Below are positions 8,103 to 16,310 of a stretch of DNA of 64,000 bases, one piece after another. The stretch is from NCBI RefSeq assembly GCF_008801715.1, contig NZ_VZPG01000001.1, positions 930,001-994,000 on the forward strand, in the 5' to 3' direction. Both the position numbers and the translations under genes were made by a program. Within the stretch, counting starts at the first letter, position 1, and the number at the start of each line of letters is the position of its first letter. The notes beneath the pieces were generated by a model. That model was not told the DNA's origin, did no database searches, and saw only the letters and a list, made by a program, of their open reading frames with translations. Source of the DNA: Pseudochrobactrum saccharolyticum (GTDB taxonomy: Bacteria; Pseudomonadota; Alphaproteobacteria; Rhizobiales; Rhizobiaceae).

Positions 8103-9173
8103 TTAATTATTATTCATAGAAATTTTTAAACCACTATTAGCATCCTCAAAATTCAGAACACTTCTTAAATAAGTTTCATCAGTATTTCCGTTCACACTTA
8201 TCAACTCGTACATAAAAAGATCACTAAGTTCTTTTCCAGTCGTCCAACCGTCAAAAGTAAAGAAGCCATTAATCGCACCGTTTGGTGCATTAAACGAGAA
8301 CAATCCCTTAGGATAAGATGAGAGATCAGAACCAGAAAACCCTAGCGAATTATTCACCAGACCACTCGCATTCATTTGCCCATTAGAGCTAATTGTGAAG
8401 CGCCCTCCACTTGTCACAACAAGATTGTCTGTACTAAACCTCAAAATTGCATTGTCATTTATATAAATTTTTGCATCGTTCAGAGAAATTCGAGGCGAGT
8501 AAATATTACCGTAAGAAATATTATTTAATTTAATTCCACGATTTCCGTCTTTATCGTATGAAAAAAATTCTATTATACTCGCATTTAGTTCAAATCCAAT
8601 ATGAGAATCACCTTTAATATTTATATTAAAATTTACATTTTCAATGTGTATTCTATTACTATAGTTTATCTGATATGAAAAATTATCATAAATATTTATA
8701 TCTCCACCATCACCTGAAAACACAACATTATTATTACCGGTTATTAGTAGAGAACCACTAGAATTGGCATTCATATAAACATTTTGAAATAAAATATTAT
8801 TATAATTACGCATTAAAAATATAGAACTAATATTAAAAGAAAGGTAATTAGGCCTATAACTTTCTATAACAGCATTATATTTTTTTCCACCATAAGACCC
8901 ATTGCACCATAACCTTCCAGTTATAATATTTATTACCTTTCCATATACATTAGAACTCCAATAAATATGATTTTTAACATTAACTGCGTCTTTATTCACA
9001 TTCAAATTTAACGTTGTATTACCAAGAGCACTCATCGAGAAATTAGAATTTACTTTATTAAAAGTATAAATTGAATAATCATCAACTCTATCTTCTGTTG
9101 TTAGAGTTTGATCATTATACTCACCATCAAAAATTTGATCATGGACCGGATTCCAAGAAAAATACTTCGTCAT
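8103..9173 (-). CDS. Protein of unknown function, AT-rich tandem paralogue 2
   Basis: The upstream member of the pair, 356 residues, starting at ATG 9173 with GAGGTG just before it; an in-frame ATG at 9185 lacks such a site. It shares the N-terminal F.WNP..DQ..D motif, NHIYWSSNVYGK, NRGIKL, TDNLVV.SGGRFT and SYP.GLFSF blocks with paralogue 1. The middle third (about residues 100-220) has diverged strongly and is very rich in Asn, Ile and Tyr, close to low complexity. No signal peptide, membrane helix or enzymatic motif is visible. The stop lies 29 bases before the start of paralogue 1, so the pair is probably one transcript. The composition suggests acquisition from an AT-rich source, but no mobility gene remains nearby. 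Confidence 0.72.
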   Translation of the reverse strand: MTKYFSWNPVHDQIFDGEYNDQTLTTEDRVDDYSIYTFNKVNSNFSMSALGNTTLNLNVNKDAVNVKNHIYWSSNVYGKVINIITGRLWCNGSYGGKKYNAVIESYRPNYLSFNISSIFLMRNYNNILFQNVYMNANSSGSLLITGNNNVVFSGDGGDINIYDNFSYQINYSNRIHIENVNFNINIKGDSHIGFELNASIIEFFSYDKDGNRGIKLNNISYGNIYSPRISLNDAKIYINDNAILRFSTDNLVVTSGGRFTISSNGQMNASGLVNNSLGFSGSDLSSYPKGLFSFNAPNGAINGFFTFDGWTTGKELSDLFMYELISVNGNTDETYLRSVLNFEDANSGLKISMNNN

Positions 9174-9295
9174 AAAACACCTCAATAAAAAACTACAATA
9201 TAGAATAAACTATACATTAAATTACATTAATTAAAACAAAAAACATTACTATAAAAATCATTAAAAGCACAAAACAATTCGATATATATTGAAAC

Positions 9296-9329
9296 AAAAA
9301 AGCGGAGAGGTTTCCCTCTCCGCTTTTTA
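9296..9329 (-). terminator. Terminator of the aldehyde dehydrogenase gene
   Basis: AAAAAGCGGAGAGG and CCTCTCCGCTTTTT form a near-perfect stem with T-runs on both strands, 17 bases after the stop of the dehydrogenase on the minus strand. Confidence 0.8.
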
Positions 9330-9345
9330 TTTCTCGCCCGTTACA

Positions 9346-10782
9346 TCAGCCTGCCAGCGTATAGGCGGTTTTGACGGTGGTATAGAATTCCGCCGCGTAG
9401 CGTCCCTGCTCACGCGAACCATAGCTGGAGCCTTTGCGACCACCGAAAGGCACGTGGAAATCCACGCCTGCAGTTGGCAGATTGACCATCACCATGCCTG
9501 CATCGGAATTGCGTTTGAAATGCGTGGCATATTTCAGGCTGGTTGTTGCAATACCGCAAGACAGGCCGAAAGCTGTGTCATTGGCGGTTGCAAGCGCTTC
9601 TTCATAGGATTTAACGCGGATGACGCTGGCCACAGGGCCGAAGATTTCCTCGCGGGAAATACGCATCTGGTTTGTCGCTTCTGTGAACAAGGCCGGACGC
9701 AGATAGAAACCCGGTGTGCTGCGCTCCAGCTGCTCACCGCCAAAGGCCAGCTTGGCCCCTTCCTGCGCACCCAGTGCAATATAATCCAAGTCTTGCTTCA
9801 GCTGACTGTCGTCTACCACAGGACCAATATGCGTGCCGGATTTCAGCGCATCATCAATCACCAGCGTCTTCATGCGGGCAACCAGTGCATCCACGAAGCG
9901 GTCGTGAATACCTTCCTGCACGATCAGGCGGGACGATGCTGTGCAACGCTGACCGGTTGAGAAGAAAGAGGAATTGAGCGCGGCATCCACGGCCACATCC
10001 AGATCGGCATCATCCAGAATAACAAACGGATTTTTACCGCCCATTTCCAGCTGGAACTTACGGTTATGAACGATCGAAGCCGCTGCAACACGCTGGCCGG
10101 TGCCGGTGGAGCCTGTGAATGTCAGGGCATGCACATCCGCGCTGTCAAGAATGGCCTGACCAACAACCGAACCCTTGCCCATCACCAGATTGAGAACGCC
10201 TTTTGGCAGACCTGCGCGGTGCAGAATATCAACAATCGCATGGGCACAGCCCGGTACAAGATCAGCCGGTTTAAACACCACGGTATTCCCGTAGCAAAGG
10301 GCCGGTGCAATCTTCCATGCCGGAATAGCAATCGGGAAATTCCATGGTGTGATAATACCGACCACACCAACCGGTTCACGGGTGATTTCCACGCCGATAT
10401 TCGGGCGCACGGATGGCAGGACTTCACCGGCAAGGCGCAGCGCTTCATTGGCAAAAAAGTCGAAAATCTGTGCGGCACGCATGGTTTCGCCAATAGCTTC
10501 CGGCAGGGTTTTACCCTCTTCGCGTGCCAGCAAGCGGCCGAGCTCTTCTTTGCGCGCCAGAATTTCATCCGAGGTTTTGCGCAGGATTGCATGGCGCTCC
10601 ATAATGCCGGAACGAGACCAGGCCGGAAATGCGGCTTTGGCCGCGGCAATCGCATTCAGCGCATCAGCCTGTGAAGCGCGGGCATATTCCCCCACCACAT
10701 CATTGGTATCGGACGGGCTGATATTCGGAATCGCCTCGCCGCCAACCCATTCGCCGTCAATCAAATTCTTATGCAATGTCAT
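9346..10782 (-). CDS. NAD(P)-dependent aldehyde dehydrogenase, alpha-ketoglutaric semialdehyde type
   Basis: A 478-residue member of the ALDH superfamily that oxidises an aldehyde to a carboxylate with NAD(P). Visible: the PWNFPIAIPAWKIAPAL cofactor segment (~145), the FTGSTGTGQRV Rossmann turn (~225), the general base in LEMGGKNP (~250) and the catalytic Cys in STGQRCTASSR (~285). The opening KNLIDGEWV and the VMVNLPTAGVDFHVPFGG end resemble 2,5-dioxopentanoate (alpha-ketoglutaric semialdehyde) dehydrogenases of sugar-acid catabolism, but succinate semialdehyde or another aldehyde is possible. The ATG at 10782 is chosen with GGGGAG upstream; a TTG at 10791 is too close to that site. The gene stands alone and is divergent from the CueR-like gene. 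Confidence 0.85.
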   Translation of the reverse strand: MTLHKNLIDGEWVGGEAIPNISPSDTNDVVGEYARASQADALNAIAAAKAAFPAWSRSGIMERHAILRKTSDEILARKEELGRLLAREEGKTLPEAIGETMRAAQIFDFFANEALRLAGEVLPSVRPNIGVEITREPVGVVGIITPWNFPIAIPAWKIAPALCYGNTVVFKPADLVPGCAHAIVDILHRAGLPKGVLNLVMGKGSVVGQAILDSADVHALTFTGSTGTGQRVAAASIVHNRKFQLEMGGKNPFVILDDADLDVAVDAALNSSFFSTGQRCTASSRLIVQEGIHDRFVDALVARMKTLVIDDALKSGTHIGPVVDDSQLKQDLDYIALGAQEGAKLAFGGEQLERSTPGFYLRPALFTEATNQMRISREEIFGPVASVIRVKSYEEALATANDTAFGLSCGIATTSLKYATHFKRNSDAGMVMVNLPTAGVDFHVPFGGRKGSSYGSREQGRYAAEFYTTVKTAYTLAG

Positions 10783-10836
10783 ATTCTGCAAACTCCCCTT
10801 TGCGAATAGCCGGTCACTCGTTCCGCCAGCACCATG

Positions 10837-10853
10837 TCATATATGATGCATCA
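10837..10853. promoter_or_regulatory. Overlapping palindromes upstream of the aldehyde dehydrogenase
   Basis: TCATATATGA (10837-10846) and TGATGCATCA (10844-10853) are two perfect 10-base palindromes sharing three bases, 55 bases upstream of the dehydrogenase start. A GntR-type or similar dimeric repressor could bind here. No regulator can be named from the sequence. Confidence 0.3.
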
Positions 10854-11053
10854 AACTAATATCATTTAAAGCATTGTGACTATGGTTCAGGCCTCATAAA
10901 GCGATGCTCATTCGGAATGATCCTGATATATCAGTATCTACAGGAAAAACGTGCACCTGTCATCACCTAATATTTTTATCTCCGCACAGCATCTTTGATA
11001 AAGCTCTGCGCACCCTATATAAATGGCAAGACAAGAAACGGAGCGGAGCAGTC

Positions 11054-11509
11054 ATGATTATCGGCGAAGCAGAAAAAGCATCCGGCATTTCAGCCAAGAT
11101 GATCCGCTATTATGAATCCATCGGCCTGATTGATGCGGCTGACCGCACGGCCTCCGGCTATCGTGTCTATTCCGACCGTGATGTGCAAAATCTGCGCTTC
11201 ATCCGCCAGTGCCGCGATCTCGGTCTGTCGCTGGAACGGATTAAATTATTGCTCAATCTCTGGCGAAACGATCAACGCGCATCTTCCGAAGTGAAGCAGA
11301 TTGCGCTGGCGCATGTGGCTGAACTGGAAACCAAAATCGCTGATATGCGCTCTATGGCCGATACATTGCAGAAGCTGGCTGACCGCTGCCATGGCGATAA
11401 TGATCCGGATTGCGCAATCATCAATGCTTTGTCGCTGCAAAATCAGATGACGCTCAATAAGAAAACCGGCAGTTCAAAAAGCAGCGCCAAGAAACAGCAC
11501 CCGCATTGA
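11054..11509 (+). CDS. cueR: MerR-family copper-responsive regulator (CueR-like)
   Basis: A 151-residue MerR-family activator. The N-terminal winged helix reads AEKASGISAKMIRYYESIGL and SGYRVYSDRDVQNLRF, followed by a long dimer helix. The metal loop CHGDNDPDC (about 116-124) has two Cys separated by seven residues, the CueR arrangement that binds Cu(I). The frame is open back to 10904, but MIIGEAEKASG is the family start, with GGAG before the ATG at 11054. Its probable target is the copZ promoter at 18464-18494, 7 kb away, not the adjacent gene. A lysine- and serine-rich tail follows the metal loop. Confidence 0.85.
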   Translation: MIIGEAEKASGISAKMIRYYESIGLIDAADRTASGYRVYSDRDVQNLRFIRQCRDLGLSLERIKLLLNLWRNDQRASSEVKQIALAHVAELETKIADMRSMADTLQKLADRCHGDNDPDCAIINALSLQNQMTLNKKTGSSKSSAKKQHPH

Positions 11510-11538
11510 TCTTTTCCTGACCATTCTGCGCTTTTGTT

Positions 11539-13566
11539 TTATGCGCTCTTTTCTGAAGGCATATCAGGCAATGGCAGTTCAATAACAAAAACAAGGCCGT
11601 TTTTATCCCATATTTCCTTAAACGAGCCGCGCATCTGCACATCAATACTGAGCTGTTTGAGACGGGAGCCAAAACCACGCTGTGACGGCTCCTGCATAAT
11701 TTGCGGCCCGCCGGTCTCCCGCCACTCAATCCGCATAAAATCCTCATATGCGGATAGTTCGATGCGAACATGTCCCTGCGGCACTGACAGCGCTCCGTGT
11801 TTGACAGAATTCGTCATCAATTCGTGAAATACCAGACTCATCGGCGTGACATGGGCAACGGGGCATAAAAGTGCATCGCCTTCTATGGAAATGCGCTCCA
11901 AATCGGAAAAGACATAAGGCTGCGTAAGGCGGGTCAGCAATTCATTCAGTGAGATCGTGCTATGCTGCCCCGTAACAGCGGGTGTTTTCTGATAGGTCAG
12001 CTCAAATGCACCGGCCAGCGCTGTCATGCGCTCCCGCATCTGGCCGACATAATCCTGTACATCCGTTTTGCCCCGTGCGGACAAGCTCATCAGGCTGATA
12101 ATCACCGCGAACATATTTTTCAGCCGGTGGTTCAGCTCCTGCGCCACCACTTCCCGCTGCTCCAGCGCCAGCTGTTCAGCGGTCACATTCACAATCAACC
12201 CGAGAACCGAAGGTTTTCCGATATCCGTATAGATACGCCTGCCGATACCCGTCACCCAGACCGGATGCGGTTGTTCTGTATCACGGATACGAAAAGTCTC
12301 ACGGACAATATCGCCTGATGTCAACGCGTTGCTCAAAGCAGTTTCGACGCGCAGCTTATCTTCTTCATGGACGAGAGGCATAAAATCCGTAACAAAATTG
12401 ATTTTACGCCTGTCCTTAAATGCCAGCATGTGGCTGGCACGGCCATCAAGGCTGACTTCGGCATCTTCTGGGTTATACTCCCAGACACCGATATTACCGG
12501 CATCCAGCGCCATTTGCAGGCGCAATTGCGCTTCCAGAAGTTTCAGCTCTTTCGCACGGTTGCGCTTATCAGCCTGTATCAATGCCTCACTGACAACGTC
12601 CAGCTCGCGAATACCCGAGCCCAGCGGCTTAATCGCCTGCACATCTCCCACAGCCATAGCCTGTGCGGCCAATTTTCTGACCGGCTTCGAAATCCGGCGT
12701 CCGAAGAACCCTGCCAGTAAGGCACTCAGTAATAATGTGCCCAGTAACAGGATGATAAAATAGGCAAAAGCCACCCAAACCGGCCAGTTCAGCTCCGAGC
12801 GGTTAACACCGATCGCAATGCGCCAGTCGCTCAGCGGCGAACGGATATAATAACCGGCCACCTGATTGCCATCGAGAATCTGCCCGCGCCAGCGCCCCTG
12901 CTTATCCGTGGCTTCCGTGCGCAATTTATCCGGTATCAGCTGTCCCGTATAATCATTGCTGTTATTATTACGCGCCAGAACCTGATCGTTCTGATCCACC
13001 ACAACCGCAATCCAGTTTTTGGATATACCGCTCAAATTCAAAAGATCAGTAATGCGCTGTGCTTCCATGCTCAGCGCCAGAAAATAATTGATTTTCCCGT
13101 CAACAAAAACCGGACGAACCACCGTAAAACAAAAAGGTGTATTCTCATGAGCACGCCGCACACCGGTGACATAGGGTTTGCCTGCAGCTTTGGCAGCCGC
13201 AAGATCTGTTTTTGTCAGCAGCGGCAGATCACCGACCCGTGCAGGATCCGAAGCAACCAGCAATTTCGCCTCAGGATCATAGACCGTAATATTGATGTTT
13301 AATTCCTGCGCCATATCATGCAGGGTCGTTTGGAGAATATCAAAACGGCCATTCTTCAGAATATTGGAATAGCTGATAATTTCAGCGGCGCGCTGAAGGC
13401 CGTAGACCTCACGGTCAATTGTAACGGCGAGGGATTGGGTAACATCAAAAGCCTGATTTTCAATATGGCTTCTTTCCTGCAAAACCAGAAGCCATAGAAA
13501 AAATCCGACCAATATAATCAGAGGAAGCAACAGAGCGAGCGCAAATAGCGTGAGATGTCGCTTCAA
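11539..13566 (-). CDS. Membrane sensor histidine kinase of the HWE/HisKA_2 type
   Basis: A 675-residue sensor. TM1 is about 7-29, a periplasmic Cache-like sensor about 30-258 (with YDPEAKLLVASDP and a second PLSDWRIAIGV repeat), TM2 about 262-285, a HAMP segment about 285-335, a PAS domain about 345-465 (DAGNIGVWEYN) and a kinase core with the phospho-acceptor in ELNHRLKNMF (His ~480). The ATPase domain has LVFHELMTNSVKHGALS (~590). These features mark the HWE/HisKA_2 class found mostly in alphaproteobacteria, often linked to general stress or light responses. It starts at TTG 13566, seven bases after GGAGAGG. No response regulator is adjacent. Its stop lies 30 bases from the converging cueR stop. 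Confidence 0.87.
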   Translation of the reverse strand: MKRHLTLFALALLLPLIILVGFFLWLLVLQERSHIENQAFDVTQSLAVTIDREVYGLQRAAEIISYSNILKNGRFDILQTTLHDMAQELNINITVYDPEAKLLVASDPARVGDLPLLTKTDLAAAKAAGKPYVTGVRRAHENTPFCFTVVRPVFVDGKINYFLALSMEAQRITDLLNLSGISKNWIAVVVDQNDQVLARNNNSNDYTGQLIPDKLRTEATDKQGRWRGQILDGNQVAGYYIRSPLSDWRIAIGVNRSELNWPVWVAFAYFIILLLGTLLLSALLAGFFGRRISKPVRKLAAQAMAVGDVQAIKPLGSGIRELDVVSEALIQADKRNRAKELKLLEAQLRLQMALDAGNIGVWEYNPEDAEVSLDGRASHMLAFKDRRKINFVTDFMPLVHEEDKLRVETALSNALTSGDIVRETFRIRDTEQPHPVWVTGIGRRIYTDIGKPSVLGLIVNVTAEQLALEQREVVAQELNHRLKNMFAVIISLMSLSARGKTDVQDYVGQMRERMTALAGAFELTYQKTPAVTGQHSTISLNELLTRLTQPYVFSDLERISIEGDALLCPVAHVTPMSLVFHELMTNSVKHGALSVPQGHVRIELSAYEDFMRIEWRETGGPQIMQEPSQRGFGSRLKQLSIDVQMRGSFKEIWDKNGLVFVIELPLPDMPSEKSA

Positions 13567-13726
13567 ATCTGCCTCTCCCTGATCGGTTCAGTGCAGATGC
13601 CGGTCATTTTACGGGACAACCCGTTCTGATGACGGTCAAACAAAGAACGATAGTCGCAATCTTTGACCAAACATAAAAAAATTATTTCATCATAGCAAGT
13701 CAGTAAAAAAGCAGGCGCTCAATCCG

Positions 13727-15820
13727 CTAATATTGCGATGTAACCTGTTTTTTATTGTCCTCACCGGTCGTGGCATAAATACCGGCACTGATAAAGGGAA
13801 ACATCTTTTCTTTGGAATAGCTGTTTCCGAACATCATATCATACTGAACCTGACGGTAATCCTGCAAAATCTGCGGCATTACCGGTTGCTGCATCCATCC
13901 GGCATGGGGCGTGTAATCTTTATCCAGCAGCAGATGGCCATCAATCACGCTATATTCCTGATGCACTTTGCCCAGAAAACCGGTGTAATAAGGATGCTGG
14001 AGACCGGCCATTTCCAGAACATAAAGCGGCAGGAAAGACGGGCTGATTGTGCCGACACCGCGCAAACTGTCTGTACGGCTTGACCACAATACCAGCGGGG
14101 TTTCATGCTGCGCCAGCATATGATCGGCCGTATCCACGCGGCTGGCCGTACGGTTCTTCATATAACCGCTCTCAACATAGACATCGCCGAGCGGCGGCAG
14201 ATGATCGCCGAAGAAAACAATAATTGTTTCCCGCTCGCGCTTCTTCGCCCAGGCCATCAATCGTCCGAGATTGATATCCGCATCCTGCGCGCCCTGCGCA
14301 AAAGACCGCACAGACCCTTTGGATGCCTCACTCACAGCGCTGTCAGCATTGGTAACAACTTTGATCTGACTGTCCGGATAGCGGCTTGGCGCATAAGGAC
14401 CATGCCCCTGCAGAGATACACCGAACAGGAAGAGCGGCTTTTCCGCCTCTTCAGCCGAGCGGATAATCTCGCTGGTGAATTCTTCATCGGAAGCCAGATG
14501 GCCTTTTTTCATCAGCTCCGGCAGATTTTCTTCGGACAGGAATTTATCAAAGCCGAAATTTTCATAGACAGAGCCACGGTTCCAGAACCACTGGCGATAG
14601 GGATGCAGCGCACGGGTTTCATAACCCTGCTCGCTGAAGAATGAGGCCAGCGAAGGCACAGGTCTGCGCACATATTGCTGATAGGGAATGCTGCCATAAG
14701 GCAAAAAGGCATTCGAAAAACCGGTCAGCGCTTCAAATTCAACATTTGCGGTCATACCGCCGAATTCCGGCGAAAACACATGGCCAGACTGGTTGGCACG
14801 CACATTTTTGATCGGATCTTCATCAAAGGCCACACCCGGAAGACGGGATGGATCCCAGAAAGATTCGCTCATAATCACAATAACATCCGGTTTTTCATCA
14901 TTGCGTGCAGCAACCGGAACAATGGTATTGCCGTGGGCAGAAGATGAGCCGCCCAGCAGACCGCTGTCATCATCCGCAGGGAATAAATATTCCGCAATGC
15001 TTGCAATCCGCTCCTGCGAATAGCCGTTCGGCGCAGAGACATTGGCCATGGGAATATTGAAAATAAACGCCACAACCAAACCGTTATGGGCGTAATTTTC
15101 CTTCTGATCCCACATCATCGGCACGATGCCCATGCGGTCGCGGATATAGGAGAAGCTGGAATAATCGGAAATACTGCCGAACCAGATCAAAGCCGGCATG
15201 GCCACAGCAAGACGCGCTGCACGCGCAGTCCAGTTCAGACGCGGCACAGAGCGACGGAAAAAGCGCCAGCAAAAATACAAAGCCGCAAGAGCCGCCATCG
15301 AGGCGAGCACGATCAGCACCGCATCCAGTGGCCTGTCACGCACCAGCAATGGCATCAGATCAACAACCTGACGGGTATAAAGCAGATCGCTCGGATAGAG
15401 CGGATCGCCGAGATACATGCCCTTTTGCCGGCTGAACCATGCAAGACCGAGCAAAACCGGCGCAACAATTAAAATACCCTGCCACAAGCGCCCCAGCAGG
15501 CTGTCCAGCAAAAACAGTGTGAGGAAAACAAGACCCAATGTTGTCCAGAGCGGGCGGTGTGTCAGCGTAAAATACTGTTTCCATGATGCAGCGGAACCGC
15601 GCATCAGCCACTCGGTCAGCATCACGACAGACAGGGTGAAGAACAGCGTTCCGGCTGTGGCAATCAATGCACGCCAGAACCAGTGCCTGCGGGCAAAATA
15701 TGCACAGAACCGGCCATCGCGCCGCACCGCCTTCCGCTTATCCCCGTGATTCAGCGCGCTGTCAGAATAAGGGACAGTATGCGGTGCATTATGAGGGACC
15801 GGCGTTGCAAGATTGCTCAA
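13727..15820 (-). CDS. LTA-synthase-like phosphoglycerol/phosphoethanolamine transferase
   Basis: A 697-residue membrane protein of the alkaline-phosphatase/sulfatase superfamily. It has about five membrane segments between residues 50 and 215, then an extracytoplasmic sulfatase domain (~310-620). The metal site and nucleophile are visible as IMSESFWD (~317) and GGMTANVEFEALTG (~354, the Thr being the likely nucleophile), with FFGDHLPPL (~530) supplying Asp and His ligands. Relatives transfer phosphoglycerol from phosphatidylglycerol onto lipoteichoic acid, periplasmic glucans (OpgB) or rhizobial cyclic glucans, so modification of a periplasmic glucan is the best guess here. Translation seems to begin at TTG 15820 after GGAAG. 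The gene is monocistronic. Confidence 0.8.
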   Translation of the reverse strand: MSNLATPVPHNAPHTVPYSDSALNHGDKRKAVRRDGRFCAYFARRHWFWRALIATAGTLFFTLSVVMLTEWLMRGSAASWKQYFTLTHRPLWTTLGLVFLTLFLLDSLLGRLWQGILIVAPVLLGLAWFSRQKGMYLGDPLYPSDLLYTRQVVDLMPLLVRDRPLDAVLIVLASMAALAALYFCWRFFRRSVPRLNWTARAARLAVAMPALIWFGSISDYSSFSYIRDRMGIVPMMWDQKENYAHNGLVVAFIFNIPMANVSAPNGYSQERIASIAEYLFPADDDSGLLGGSSSAHGNTIVPVAARNDEKPDVIVIMSESFWDPSRLPGVAFDEDPIKNVRANQSGHVFSPEFGGMTANVEFEALTGFSNAFLPYGSIPYQQYVRRPVPSLASFFSEQGYETRALHPYRQWFWNRGSVYENFGFDKFLSEENLPELMKKGHLASDEEFTSEIIRSAEEAEKPLFLFGVSLQGHGPYAPSRYPDSQIKVVTNADSAVSEASKGSVRSFAQGAQDADINLGRLMAWAKKRERETIIVFFGDHLPPLGDVYVESGYMKNRTASRVDTADHMLAQHETPLVLWSSRTDSLRGVGTISPSFLPLYVLEMAGLQHPYYTGFLGKVHQEYSVIDGHLLLDKDYTPHAGWMQQPVMPQILQDYRQVQYDMMFGNSYSKEKMFPFISAGIYATTGEDNKKQVTSQY

Positions 15821-16310
15821 TGGGCAGCTTCCAAAATAACAGGAACTTTCCGGTTCCTGCAGCGTTACACGATGCGTCTGCCTGTTTGTCTCTGCCGGTA
15901 ATTTTACCGGTCATTGCTGATAAAAAAGCAGTCACAAAGACTTCACAAAAACTTCACACAGGCGTTAGCTTTTAGGTAAACAGGCAGTCCGAAGCAAGAG
16001 ATGACAAAGAGCAAAGACGACAAATTCCACCGCCGGATATGCTCCGGCACTGTTCTGCATTCAAAAAAACAAAATTGTAAAAAAACGTCACAAATAATGA
16101 AACATCGCCAGAACGATAATTCTCTATATTTTTCAAATAGATGTGATTTTATTCACTATTTTTCCTCAGAAATATCTGGAAAAAAATTATCGCAGGCTTG
16201 TAATGTAGTTTTAAGATTTGTGATGTGTCGTGTAGGCTTATCATGCGGTGTAAACAGCCGCACGGCACTGCCGGGCATGATGTTTGCCAACTAAAAGACA
16301 CGGAGCCTTT
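15821..16310. other. Divergent intergenic region, no gene
   Basis: This 490-base AT-rich gap separates the transferase gene from the GGDEF-EAL gene. A 97-residue frame (16001-16294) has no homology I recognise, no good ribosome-binding site and unlikely composition. The only clear structure is a set of 11-base-spaced direct repeats at 15931-15958. The gap ends with GGAG before the ATG at 16311. Confidence 0.5.
15931..15958 (+). promoter_or_regulatory. Three 11-base-period direct repeats, PHO-box-like
   Basis: GTCACA at 15931, TTCACA at 15942 and TTCACA at 15953 repeat with an exact 11-base period. This is the architecture of PhoB boxes (7-base half sites, 4-base spacers), and the half site is close to TGTCACA. 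It lies about 110 bases upstream of the transferase and 350 upstream of the GGDEF-EAL gene. Binding by PhoB is an inference. Confidence 0.3.

Noticed and set aside
6958-9173. Paralogue pair as autotransporter or RTX proteins
   Set aside because: There is no signal peptide, no C-terminal beta-barrel and no GGxGxD calcium repeats.
16001-16294. 97-codon plus-strand ORF in the gap before the GGDEF-EAL gene
   Set aside because: Amino-acid make-up is unlike a real protein, there is no convincing ribosome-binding site, and no family is recognised.
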